Positions 33,535 to 40,635 of a stretch of DNA of 40,719 nucleotides are shown in pieces (the stretch's first letter is position 1; every line of letters begins with the position of its first letter). The stretch lies in contig CANOHY010000019.1 in assembly GCA_947565915.1 (NCBI GenBank), positions 1-40,719 on the forward strand, in the 5' to 3' direction. This DNA comes from an uncultured Eggerthellaceae bacterium. GTDB lineage: Bacteria; Actinomycetota; Coriobacteriia; Coriobacteriales; Eggerthellaceae. The notes under the pieces are model-generated. The model saw nothing but the letters and a program-made list of their open reading frames with translations, searched no databases and was not told the DNA's origin. Made by a program: the position numbers and the translations under genes.

Positions 33535-36500
33535 CTACTCCTCTGCCTGTTCGAGCGCGCGCTCCAAGCGCTGGCTGATCACCTTCGTGACGCCATCGAC
33601 TTGCATGGACACGCCGAAGAGCACATCGGCCATCTCCATGGTGCGCCGCTGGTGCGTGATCATGATGAGCTGCGTGTCGTTGCGCAGCGTTTCGATATAA
33701 GCTGTCAGGCGGCGCAGGTTCGTATCATCGAGCGCAGCCTCGACCTCGTCGAGGATGTAGAAGGGCGTCGAGCGGATCTTGTACACGGCGAACAGGAGCG
33801 CCAAGGCCGTGAGCGACTTCTCGCCGCCGCTCATCAGCATCATCTTGGTTAGCCGCTTCCCCGCTGGCTGAGCCGAAACCTCAACGCCTGTGTTCTCGAT
33901 GTCGTCGGGATCCACGAGGGACAGATGCGCGGCTCCTCCTGGGAACAGCAGCGAGAACACCTCCTGGAAGTTGGCGTTCACTTGGTTGAAGGTGCGCTCG
34001 AAGTCATCTCTCATGCGCGCATCGATCATGCGCACTATGCGATTGAGCGTGCGCCGCGCCTCCTCCATATCAGCCAACTGGCCTGCGAGGTAATCGTAGC
34101 GCTCTTTGAGCTGCGCGAACTCCTCGGCAGCGTCGGGATTGATGGCGCCCATGTTCTTGATGCGCCTCTCCAAGCGAAAACGCTCGTCCTCCAATTGCAG
34201 GCGATCTTCCAGCGGCGGGAGCTCCTGTGCCACCTCCAGCGGAGTGCCCAGATCGCGCACCACCACATTCACGGCTGTCTCCACCTGCAGCTCCATGCGG
34301 CTCTTGCGCACTTGCAAGTCGGTCATGCGCACGCTTGCAGCGTCGTAGTCGTCGTGAGCCTTGCGCGCAAGCTCGCGGGCAGCTGCCGCATTGCTGTGAG
34401 CCGAAGTCGCAGCGCTCTCAGAAGCGCTCAGGGCCTCGTCGAGCATACGGCTGCGACGCCCTATGCCGCGAGCAAGCAGCTCGAAGACCTCCAACAGCTC
34501 TTCCCCACGCAGAACTGCAGCAGCCTTCACCACGATCTGCCGCTTGTTCGAGGCAGTCTTTTCGGCTATCTGGTGGATGTCGCGCCTGCGCGCCTCGGCA
34601 ATGCGCTCGGCATACAACTTGCGCTCCTCGAACTTCGCAGCGGAGAGCTTCGCCTCGGCCAGCGCATCGCGCTGCTGCGAGAGCTTCGCCTGCAACGGCT
34701 CGGTTTGCGCCGCCTGCTCGTCGCGCTTCGAGGCAAGCATTGCGCGCTGCTCCATGAGCTCGGCTATGCGCGCTTCGGCTTGCTCCATGCGCGGACGCAG
34801 CTCATCCACGCTTCCACGCGCGTTCTCCAATTGCGCGTCAATGCCCTCCATCTCCTGAGCAAGCGTGCTCAGGCGAGTGGACGTGCGCTCGTGCTCGGCT
34901 TCAGCTGCCGAGCATACGCCACGGTGGCTTGCCAGTTCCTGGCTTGCTGCCAAACTGGCAGCCTGGGCCTTGCGGTAGGCCTCTTCAGCCAAAGCATGCG
35001 CTTCTTGCGCTGCATCGAGCTCTTTCTGCCGAGCCTCGCACGCCGTGCGCGCACCTTCCAAACGGCGCTCGCGCGCCAGCACGCCATCGTCTTCAGCCTT
35101 GCGCTTGCCGAAGATGCGCACCTTCCCCTCGGGCCACACCACGAAGCCATCGAGACCAGCATAGCGAAAACGCCCAGGCAGCGCCTCGTAGGCACGCAAC
35201 GCCTCTTCGCGATCCGCGCAAACCACCACGTCGCCCAAGAGCGCCTCCACAGCGCCCGCAAGCGCCTCGGGATAGGTCAAGTCGTCCAGAAGCGCATGCC
35301 CGAAACTCGATTCATGGGCATCACCTGCGGACTTGCGCTCCATTGCCCCAAGGGGCAAGAGCGCCACCTCGCCGGGAAGGTCTCCTTTCAAGAGCGCATC
35401 CGCGATGGCAAGCGCGCTTTGGGAATCGCGCACGGCCAAAGCGGCAAGGTCGGCCCCGAGCAAGCCCTCTACCAAATCCTCAAGCGCCGAGGTGGCCCTC
35501 ACCGAAGCGGCAAGCGACACAGCATCTGCATCGAAGCGCGAAAGGTTGTCCATCACCCATGCAAGGGCAGGATCCTCTTCAGTATGCGCACGTATGGCCG
35601 CTTCGAGGATCGCGATGTCGGCTTGAGCTGTGCGCAGGGCCTCGCGCGCTTCGTCCAGGGCAGCTTGCGCCTGCTCCTTGGCAGTGAATCGCTCGGCATT
35701 CTCCTTGGCAGCAGCCGCTTCCTTCGCCTCGAGTTGGGCCAACGTCTCCTGGGCCTGCTTCAGAGCATTCGAAGCGTTCGCTTCTTCAGCCGCTGCGCGC
35801 TCGAGCTCGCCAGCAAGCTCGGCCCGGCGCGTTTCCACCAGCTTCACATGCGCAAGCCCGTTAGCCAAGCTCTCTTGAAGCTCGTCGCGCACCTTGCGCG
35901 TGCCATCGGCTTCCTGCTCGCACGTTGCAAGCTGCGATACCACCGCTTGCGCTTCTTGCTGAAGCGCCGAAAGCTCGGCCGAAAGCGATTCCTGCAGCGC
36001 TGCGAGCTCGTCGGCCTGGGCCTGGGAACGCTCGAATGCAGATGCGGCCTGCGAAAGCTGATCTTCGGCAGTGACAAGCTCGGCTCGAGCGCGCTGCTCG
36101 AGCACCGCCGCTCCATCGATGGATTCGCGCAATTCAGCACGCGACGCCACAGCCGCCCGACGCCGCTCGCGAAGGAGCATCTCGGCACCATCAAGCCGCT
36201 CGGCTAGGTTTGCTGCGCGCCTCTGCCGTCTCGAGAGCTCGCTTGTATCCTGCGACTCGCGCTTCATAAGCTCTTGGATGTCGCTCACGCTCTGTTCGGC
36301 CGCGCTCACGTTCTTGCGGTGCTCGTCGACCTCGCTTTCCAGCTTGCTCTCCTGCTCGCAAAGCTCGGCCCACTCCACCTGCAGCTTGCGCAAATCGTCC
36401 ACAGCCAGCTGCAAGCGTATCTCGTCCAGCTCGCCCGAAGCCTCCTTGTAGGCCTCGGCCTTCTTCGCCTTGCGCTCCAACGGTCGAAGCTGTCGTTCCA

Positions 36501-37092
36501 CTTCGCTAGCCACATCGCGCACGCGCGTGAGATGCACGTCCATGGATGCCAGCTTGCGCGCCGATTTCTCCTTGCGCTGCTTATGCTTCAGAACACCCGC
36601 TGCTTCCTCGATCAGAGCGCGGCGATCCTCGGGCTTCGACTGCAGGATGCTATCCAGGTTGCCCTGGGAGATGATGGAATGCGTGCCAGTGCCAAGCCCG
36701 GTGTCGTGCAAGATGTCCAGCACGTCCAAGCGGCGCACCGGCGAGCCATTGATAAGGTACTCCGATTCGCCCGAACGATACATCCGGCGCGTTACCACCA
36801 CTTCGTCGTAGTCGATGGACAGCGTTTTGTCCGAATTGTCCAGCACGAGTTCCACTTCGGCCACCGACACCGGCTTTCGCGCGGCAGAACCTGCGAAGAT
36901 GATGTCTTCCATGGCTTGCCCGCGCAGGTTGCTGGGCGAGCGCTCGCCCAGCACCCACAAAACAGCATCGGAGATGTTCGACTTGCCCGACCCATTCGGG
37001 CCCACAATGGCCGTAATGCCAGGTTGCAGCGACAGCACGCTACGGTCAGCGAACGACTTGAAGCCCTTGAGTATGAGGGATTTCAAATACAC
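33535..37092 (-). CDS. smc: Chromosome segregation ATPase SMC
   Basis: Condensin-type protein that organises and segregates the chromosome with ScpA and ScpB. The 1185-residue protein has Walker A GPNGSGKSNI at residues 31-40, long coiled coils on both sides of a hinge (about residues 500-670), and the C-terminal head with the signature LMSGGEKSLTALALLFAVY and Walker B FYILDEVEAALDDTN. The start is a GTG (37090-37092) overlapping the last base of the rnc stop, so the genes are coupled. The length is normal. An antisense frame of 760 codons is open across this gene, an effect of its base composition and codon use. Confidence 0.97.
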   Translation of the reverse strand: MYLKSLILKGFKSFADRSVLSLQPGITAIVGPNGSGKSNISDAVLWVLGERSPSNLRGQAMEDIIFAGSAARKPVSVAEVELVLDNSDKTLSIDYDEVVVTRRMYRSGESEYLINGSPVRRLDVLDILHDTGLGTGTHSIISQGNLDSILQSKPEDRRALIEEAAGVLKHKQRKEKSARKLASMDVHLTRVRDVASEVERQLRPLERKAKKAEAYKEASGELDEIRLQLAVDDLRKLQVEWAELCEQESKLESEVDEHRKNVSAAEQSVSDIQELMKRESQDTSELSRRQRRAANLAERLDGAEMLLRERRRAAVASRAELRESIDGAAVLEQRARAELVTAEDQLSQAASAFERSQAQADELAALQESLSAELSALQQEAQAVVSQLATCEQEADGTRKVRDELQESLANGLAHVKLVETRRAELAGELERAAAEEANASNALKQAQETLAQLEAKEAAAAKENAERFTAKEQAQAALDEAREALRTAQADIAILEAAIRAHTEEDPALAWVMDNLSRFDADAVSLAASVRATSALEDLVEGLLGADLAALAVRDSQSALAIADALLKGDLPGEVALLPLGAMERKSAGDAHESSFGHALLDDLTYPEALAGAVEALLGDVVVCADREEALRAYEALPGRFRYAGLDGFVVWPEGKVRIFGKRKAEDDGVLARERRLEGARTACEARQKELDAAQEAHALAEEAYRKAQAASLAASQELASHRGVCSAAEAEHERTSTRLSTLAQEMEGIDAQLENARGSVDELRPRMEQAEARIAELMEQRAMLASKRDEQAAQTEPLQAKLSQQRDALAEAKLSAAKFEERKLYAERIAEARRRDIHQIAEKTASNKRQIVVKAAAVLRGEELLEVFELLARGIGRRSRMLDEALSASESAATSAHSNAAAARELARKAHDDYDAASVRMTDLQVRKSRMELQVETAVNVVVRDLGTPLEVAQELPPLEDRLQLEDERFRLERRIKNMGAINPDAAEEFAQLKERYDYLAGQLADMEEARRTLNRIVRMIDARMRDDFERTFNQVNANFQEVFSLLFPGGAAHLSLVDPDDIENTGVEVSAQPAGKRLTKMMLMSGGEKSLTALALLFAVYKIRSTPFYILDEVEAALDDTNLRRLTAYIETLRNDTQLIMITHQRRTMEMADVLFGVSMQVDGVTKVISQRLERALEQAEE

Positions 37093-38036
37093 TAGCGGCC
37101 CTGCTCCTGCTCCATTGAGCTGCCCTCGTCCTTGCGCTTGCTGCTCTTCTTCTGCTTCTTCTGGTTCTTAGAGGCGGCCTTGGCCGATTCCTTCTCCTTT
37201 TGGCTGGCTGCCTGCTTGGCAGCCTTGTTCACCTTGGCCTGCGCCTTCGCGGCGAACTTGTCCACGCGCGCCTGCTGCTGAGCCACAGTGCGCTCCACCA
37301 GCTCGTCGGCGGAAAGCCCCAGTCCGAAGAACTCACCGAACTGCGCAAGCGTCGATTTCGCCGCGCGGCTCTCTGCTTCCTTCTTGGTGCGCCCCGTGCC
37401 CTGGCCAAGCGCCTGGTCGCCCGCGAACACTTGAGCCACGAACGTGCGGTCGTGCGGGGGGCCTTGTGTATCTACCAGCTTGTAGGTGGGCGTGATGCCG
37501 CCTTCTTGCAGCTTCTCTTGCAGGGCGCTCTTCGGGTTCTCGGGCTCGTGCGCCAGCTCCAACGACATGCGGTCGATCAGCGTACGCTCCACGAAGCTGT
37601 TGGCCGCATCCATTCCCCCGTCCAGATAGAGCGCAGCCACGATGGCCTCGTAGACGTTCTCGAGCGCCGAATGAAGCCCGCGCCTTCCCGTGCCGCGCTC
37701 GGACGAGCCGAAGATAATCACGTTGGCGATGCCCAGGTTCTCGGCCACTTCAGAGAGGTGCGAGCCTGAAACCAATGCCACCTTGATGCGCGTGAGGCCG
37801 CCTTCGTCGAGGTCGTGATAGCGATCGAAGGCATGGATGGCCACGATGGCTCCCAGGATGCTGTCGCCCAAGAACTCGAGCCGCTCGTAGGAATAGCGCA
37901 CCGAACGCCCCTCCACAGCGGAAGGATGCGTTATGGCCGACAGCAAGTACTGCTGCTCTTCGAACCGATACCCGATTATCCTTTGCGCTGCATCGAGCTT
38001 TCTTTGCTGTTCCTCGTTCAAAGCATGAACCTTCAT
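37092..38036 (-). CDS. rnc: Ribonuclease III with a long basic tail
   Basis: Double-strand-specific ribonuclease that processes rRNA and other structured RNA. The 314 residues begin with the endonuclease domain, where ERLEFLGDSILGAIVA near residue 52 holds the catalytic acidic residues and ENVYEAIVAALYLDGG the second set. The dsRNA-binding domain follows (PKSALQEKLQEGGITPTYKLV, GRTKKEAESRAAK). After about residue 235 there is an extra tail of some 80 residues rich in Lys, Ala and Gln (AKAQAKVNKAAKQAA, KNQKKQKKSSKRK), beyond the usual 225-250 residues of the family. AAGGGG lies just upstream of the ATG. Confidence 0.95.
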   Translation of the reverse strand: MKVHALNEEQQRKLDAAQRIIGYRFEEQQYLLSAITHPSAVEGRSVRYSYERLEFLGDSILGAIVAIHAFDRYHDLDEGGLTRIKVALVSGSHLSEVAENLGIANVIIFGSSERGTGRRGLHSALENVYEAIVAALYLDGGMDAANSFVERTLIDRMSLELAHEPENPKSALQEKLQEGGITPTYKLVDTQGPPHDRTFVAQVFAGDQALGQGTGRTKKEAESRAAKSTLAQFGEFFGLGLSADELVERTVAQQQARVDKFAAKAQAKVNKAAKQAASQKEKESAKAASKNQKKQKKSSKRKDEGSSMEQEQGR

Positions 38037-38127
38037 CTATGCCCCTTGCGGGAAATCAGCCTGGTTAAAGGGCAAAGGCTTTGCGCTTCGATCATGCTAT
38101 TCCCCATAAGGGCGCGAACCACCAATT

Positions 38128-38171
38128 TATCCGATTGTATCCGAATCGCCCGTTGTTGGGTGTTTATCCGA
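38128..38171 (-). repeat. Three TATCCGA repeats around a possible -10 box between plsX and rnc
   Basis: TATCCGA occurs (plus strand) at 38128-38134, 38138-38144 and 38165-38171; the first two are 10 bp apart, one helical turn, and two of the three are part of the 10-mer TTTATCCGAT. A minus-strand TACAAT (38134-38139) lies between the first two. The third copy covers the plsX stop codon. There is no good -35 box, so both promoter and operator are tentative. Confidence 0.35.
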
Positions 38172-39150
38172 TAGACTGCGCGATATATTCAGAAACTCCC
38201 GAGCGCACGTAGCTCGAAGCCGCTGCGATGCCGCTTTTGATGGCCTTCGCATTCGACGAGCCATGCCCCACTATGCACGCACCCTTCACACCAAGAAGCG
38301 GCGCGCCCCCCGTAGCATCGGGGTCGACTTGCTTCATCAGCCCCTTCAGCCCGCTCTTGAGCGCTAGCGCGCCCAGCTTCGCCTTGAGCGACGACATCAT
38401 GATGCCCTTGAGCGCCTTGAAGAGCCCCTTGGCCGTGCCCTCGATGGTCTTCAGGCACACGTTGCCCGTGAAGCCGTCGGTCACCACCACGTCGAAGGTA
38501 CCAGCCATCAGGTCGCGCCCTTCGGCATTGCCCACGAACCCGGGCACGCTCTCTTGCAGAAGCTTATAGGCCGCTTGCGCCAGCGCCGAGCCCTTCTCCT
38601 CTTCCTCGCCGATGTTCAAAAGGCCGATGCGCGGTTCGGGCACGTTCATGATGCGCTGTGCATACGCCGAGGCCATCTGCGCGAACTGCACGAAGTACTC
38701 GGGCTTGCAATCGGCATTCGCGCCTACGTCGCACAGCAGAACCGGGCCTGCCGGAGCAGTGACCACCGTTGCCAAGCAGGGCCGCACGACGCCCTTGATG
38801 CGCCCGATCACCAGCGTGCCCGCCGCCAGACACGCGCCGGTAGAGCCTGCCGAGAAGAAGCCGTCGGCCTCGCCTTCCTTCACCAGGCGGCAGCCCACCA
38901 CCAGCGATGAGTCCTTCTTCTTGCGCACGGCATTGGCGGGATGCTCGGACATGGTGACCTCTTCGGTAGTGACGCGCGCCGTGCAGCGCTCATGGCTTTG
39001 CGCGAAGGGAACCACCACGTCCTCGGGGCCGCAGAGCACTACCTGGAGGTCAGCGTCCTCCGCAAGCGCCATCCCCACGCCCTCGAGCACTACCTCGGGC
39101 GCGTTGTCGCCTCCAAGGGCATCTACCGCTATCGTCACCGTTTGGGTCAT
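38164..39150 (-). CDS. plsX: Phosphate acyltransferase PlsX
   Basis: Peripheral membrane enzyme that makes acyl-phosphate from acyl-ACP for phospholipid synthesis. The 328-residue protein opens with VTIAVDALGGDNAPE, then ADGFFSAGSTGACLAAG, LLCDVGANADCKPE, IGLLNIGEEEEKGSALAQ, VVVTDGFTGNVCLKTIEGTAKG, and a C-terminal GGAPLLGVKGACIVGHGSSNAKAI, all standard. The ATG at 39148-39150 has AAGGGA upstream; longer frames start in the hairpin region and are unlikely. It lies 87 bp after rpmF, as in many Gram-positives, with a strong hairpin between. Confidence 0.96.
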   Translation of the reverse strand: MTQTVTIAVDALGGDNAPEVVLEGVGMALAEDADLQVVLCGPEDVVVPFAQSHERCTARVTTEEVTMSEHPANAVRKKKDSSLVVGCRLVKEGEADGFFSAGSTGACLAAGTLVIGRIKGVVRPCLATVVTAPAGPVLLCDVGANADCKPEYFVQFAQMASAYAQRIMNVPEPRIGLLNIGEEEEKGSALAQAAYKLLQESVPGFVGNAEGRDLMAGTFDVVVTDGFTGNVCLKTIEGTAKGLFKALKGIMMSSLKAKLGALALKSGLKGLMKQVDPDATGGAPLLGVKGACIVGHGSSNAKAIKSGIAAASSYVRSGVSEYIAQSIG

Positions 39151-39180
39151 CGTGGATCCCTTCTGCTCGTCCATATAACA

Positions 39181-39214
39181 AGACCTCCTGCAAGCAATCG
39201 CTTGGAGGAGGCCC
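39181..39214 (-). terminator. Hairpin between rpmF and plsX (attenuator or weak terminator)
   Basis: On the minus strand CCTCCTCCAAGC pairs with GCTTGCAGGAGG around a GATT loop (one mismatch in 12), extended outward by three further pairs including G-U pairs. The stem is followed by TGTTATATGG, which is not a full T-run. It may lower plsX expression relative to L32, or act as a processing site; inferred from structure only. Confidence 0.5.
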
Positions 39215-39237
39215 TGCACCTTATCGCAAGCCTGTGG

Positions 39238-39417
39238 CTAGTCGACGTCGATCACTTCGCGATCGCGATAGTAGCCGCAGCTCGGGCACACGCGATGCGG
39301 CAGCTTCACCTCGCCGCACTGCGGGCACACGCTGCGCGCGGGCTTGTCGATGCGGTCATGGGTGCTGCGACGCGTATGAGTGCGGATGCGTCCCATTCGT
39401 TGCTTAGGTACTGCCAT
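39238..39417 (-). CDS. rpmF: Ribosomal protein L32
   Basis: Small large-subunit protein. The 59 residues start MAVPKQRMGRIRTHTRR and contain a zinc ribbon CPQC..CPSC (Cys31, Cys34, Cys44, Cys47), then GYYRDREVIDVD. It is a zinc-type L32. AAGGAG stands seven bases before the ATG. A promoter is present at 39485-39513. The usual upstream gene (DUF177/YceD) is not found; instead a weakly coding stretch follows. Confidence 0.95.
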   Translation of the reverse strand: MAVPKQRMGRIRTHTRRSTHDRIDKPARSVCPQCGEVKLPHRVCPSCGYYRDREVIDVD

Positions 39418-39443
39418 TTCAGTGCTCCTTCTTCGTAAGCTCT

Positions 39444-39457
39444 CACCTGTTCAGGTG
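39444..39457 (-). repeat. 14-bp palindrome in the rpmF leader
   Basis: CACCTG-AA-CAGGTG on the minus strand, 27 bp before the rpmF start and about 20 bases after the predicted transcription start. The two-base centre favours a protein operator; an RNA hairpin with a larger loop is also possible. CACCTG-type boxes have no regulator I can name here. Confidence 0.4.
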
Positions 39458-39484
39458 TTGGATAGCTCAAACACGCAATCTCGT

Positions 39485-39513
39485 ATGGTAACAAAGCCAC
39501 AAGCCCGTTGCAA
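39485..39513 (-). promoter_or_regulatory. Promoter for rpmF
   Basis: Minus strand TTGCAA, exactly 17 bp, TACCAT. It matches 4 of 6 bases in each box but shares the TTGCA -35 style of the other promoters of this window. The leader would be about 60 bases long. Confidence 0.5.
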
Positions 39514-39875
39514 CAAGAATATCCTGCTGGTTCGAAAGGCCTGTGGATGGCAGAACGCCATGTAGTCCAGTAGCGTCACGCCCGTCGCAGCGCTCGGCAG
39601 CGTGCCTGAGATTTCCCCATCGGGGGCGCGAGGCGAAGAGTCGGGGTGCTGCAGCGAGTTCGGGCGCCAAGAGTATGGAATGCGAGGGGAACGGTAGGGA
39701 TCAGCAGAGGAAGCGGCCGCAATGCGCCAGGTCAGAGCGTCGTGAACTAGCATGGCGATTGCAAGGGGTAAGGGAAACCATACTTTCGGGTGTCGAAATC
39801 GACGCAGCCACCCGGAAAACCGCTTCGTAGGGAGCGGGCAACGGCAGGCATATCGAGGTCAGGCGTCGCGGCCCA

Positions 39876-39894
39876 GGAATCCGAATCGGATTCC
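39876..39894. repeat. 19-bp palindrome in the non-coding stretch
   Basis: GGAATCCGA, one central base, TCGGATTCC: a perfect 9+1+9 inverted repeat. Chance occurrence of a 9-bp perfect arm at this spacing is low. No following T-run on either strand, so it is more like an operator or a mobile repeat end than a terminator. Confidence 0.6.
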
Positions 39895-39944
39895 CCGCCC
39901 AAGGCGCAGGCGAGCATGGAATGTAAGTGCGTTCGACCAGCTCT

Positions 39945-39950
39945 AGTATA
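39945..39950 (-). promoter_or_regulatory. Isolated TATACT box
   Basis: Minus-strand TATACT, identical to the rplS -10 box, pointing toward rpmF. No -35 box of the TTGCxx style stands 17 bp upstream. If active it would transcribe the non-coding stretch and the 19-bp palindrome. Confidence 0.2.
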
Positions 39951-39985
39951 GAACGGATCATGACCGGAGCCATCAGCCCAAGCAA

Positions 39986-40210
39986 TCAGGCTTCCCTCTC
40001 CTCCCCCATTCGCGCAAGCTCCTCGACGTCAGGCTCCTCGATCAAGCCCTTCCGCCAGAAGGCAGAGACCTCGAGCGCGGGCGTTATGCCACCATATTCT
40101 TCTAGATGGATGGGAATGTCGCCCCTGTTAATGAAAAAGCGTATCCAGGAATCGAGGCTTTTTGACCCAAACAACGCTCCCAGCTTACAAGCAAAGTGTA
40201 AGTCCAACAT
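39986..40210 (-). CDS. Hypothetical 74-residue protein, possibly the C-terminal remnant of a larger one
   Basis: The product is rich in charged and aromatic residues with protein-like amphipathic patterns (SLDSWIRFFINRGD, LEEYGGITPALEVSAFW, IEEPDVEELARMGEE). I do not recognise the family. The possible ATG at 40208-40210 has no ribosome site, and its A-T overlaps the start of a divergent plus-strand ORF in the four bases CATG. Upstream the same frame becomes a Ser run that is only the reverse of the acidic repeat gene. The likeliest reading is a gene cut by insertion of the DNA to its right; an intact small gene cannot be excluded. Confidence 0.45.
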   Translation of the reverse strand: MLDLHFACKLGALFGSKSLDSWIRFFINRGDIPIHLEEYGGITPALEVSAFWRKGLIEEPDVEELARMGEEREA

Positions 40211-40535
40211 GAAAGTCAAGGACATAAAAGCCCTTGCCGCCGCAAAGGACGAGGACGACGAGGACCCGGACAGCACAGACGAGGACGACGAGGACACAGA
40301 CGACAGCACAGACGAGGACAACGAGGACACAGACGACAGCGACAGCGATATCAATTCCGACGACAGCCGCCTAAAGGGCGTGTGCCTTCTCCACATCAAC
40401 ACTGTTGAGGAACTGGAAAACAAGAAGGAATATATTTTCGACATCATGAAGAAAATCCTGACCCAAAAGACTGCCGTTGATTATACTGTAGGCATCTTAC
40501 AGCTTGACCCGCCGGAGATCTCAAAGCAGGCATAG
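40209..40535 (+). CDS. Hypothetical acidic repeat protein
   Basis: The 108-residue product starts MKVKDIKALAAAK, has a very acidic Asp/Glu/Ser/Thr middle (residues about 14-47) built from 11-residue repeats, and ends with a folded-looking part (GVCLLHINTVEEL, KKEYIFDIMKKIL, VDYTVGILQLDPPE). The frame is open upstream to an ATG at 40131, which would add 26 residues (MKKRIQESRLFDPNN...); neither start has a clear ribosome site. The sequence is richer in A and T and in Lys/Asn codons than the core genes. Function unknown; highly acidic proteins include DNA mimics and metal- or histone-binding tails, but nothing here selects among them. Confidence 0.5.
   Translation: MKVKDIKALAAAKDEDDEDPDSTDEDDEDTDDSTDEDNEDTDDSDSDINSDDSRLKGVCLLHINTVEELENKKEYIFDIMKKILTQKTAVDYTVGILQLDPPEISKQA
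40269..40334 (+). repeat. 33-bp tandem repeat coding DSTDEDDEDTD
   Basis: Two adjacent 33-bp units (40269-40301 and 40302-40334) differ at one base, giving DSTDEDDEDTD and DSTDEDNEDTD. A partial unit (DEDDEDP) precedes them and two GACAGC hexamers follow. The units keep the reading frame, which favours a real protein-coding repeat. Confidence 0.8.
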
Positions 40536-40635
40536 CAGGCATAGCACAGGCGAAAAGTCCGATTATTGGACAAAGCATATAAAATGGCAAAAACAAAGAA
40601 CAAGAACAAAACACAGCGTTGACAGGGTCTGAGGT

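Larger units (their letters stand above)
39514..39985. other. Stretch of about 470 bp with no convincing gene
   Basis: Open frames of up to about 100 codons exist on both strands, but they read as scattered Ser, Pro, Arg and Cys, lack ribosome sites and overlap each other. I recognise no tRNA, RNase P, tmRNA or SRP RNA signature. Seen in it are a 19-bp palindrome (39876-39894), a CGGGTG/CACCCG stem near 39788-39815 and a TATACT box at 39945-39950. It could hold a decayed gene (the missing DUF177 gene is one option) or an unknown RNA. Confidence 0.5.

Noticed and set aside
33925..36207. 760-codon plus-strand open frame opposite smc
   Set aside because: It is fully antisense to a complete SMC protein, contains no recognisable domain and exists because TTA, CTA and TCA codons are rare in smc.
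39520..39560. GGTTCGAAA resembling a tRNA T-loop
   Set aside because: No matching acceptor, D or anticodon stems could be drawn around it on either strand.
39451..39753. 100-codon minus-strand ORF upstream of rpmF
   Set aside because: It overlaps the rpmF promoter and leader, and its sequence shows no DUF177 Cys motif or other family signature.
39747..39917. 56-codon minus-strand ORF after the TATACT box
   Set aside because: No ribosome site, unusual composition, and it spans the 19-bp palindrome; not distinguishable from chance.
40584..40622. 12-codon Lys-rich ORF MAKTKNKNKTQR
   Set aside because: No ribosome site and too short to support; could be a leader peptide of the next gene but nothing else suggests it.
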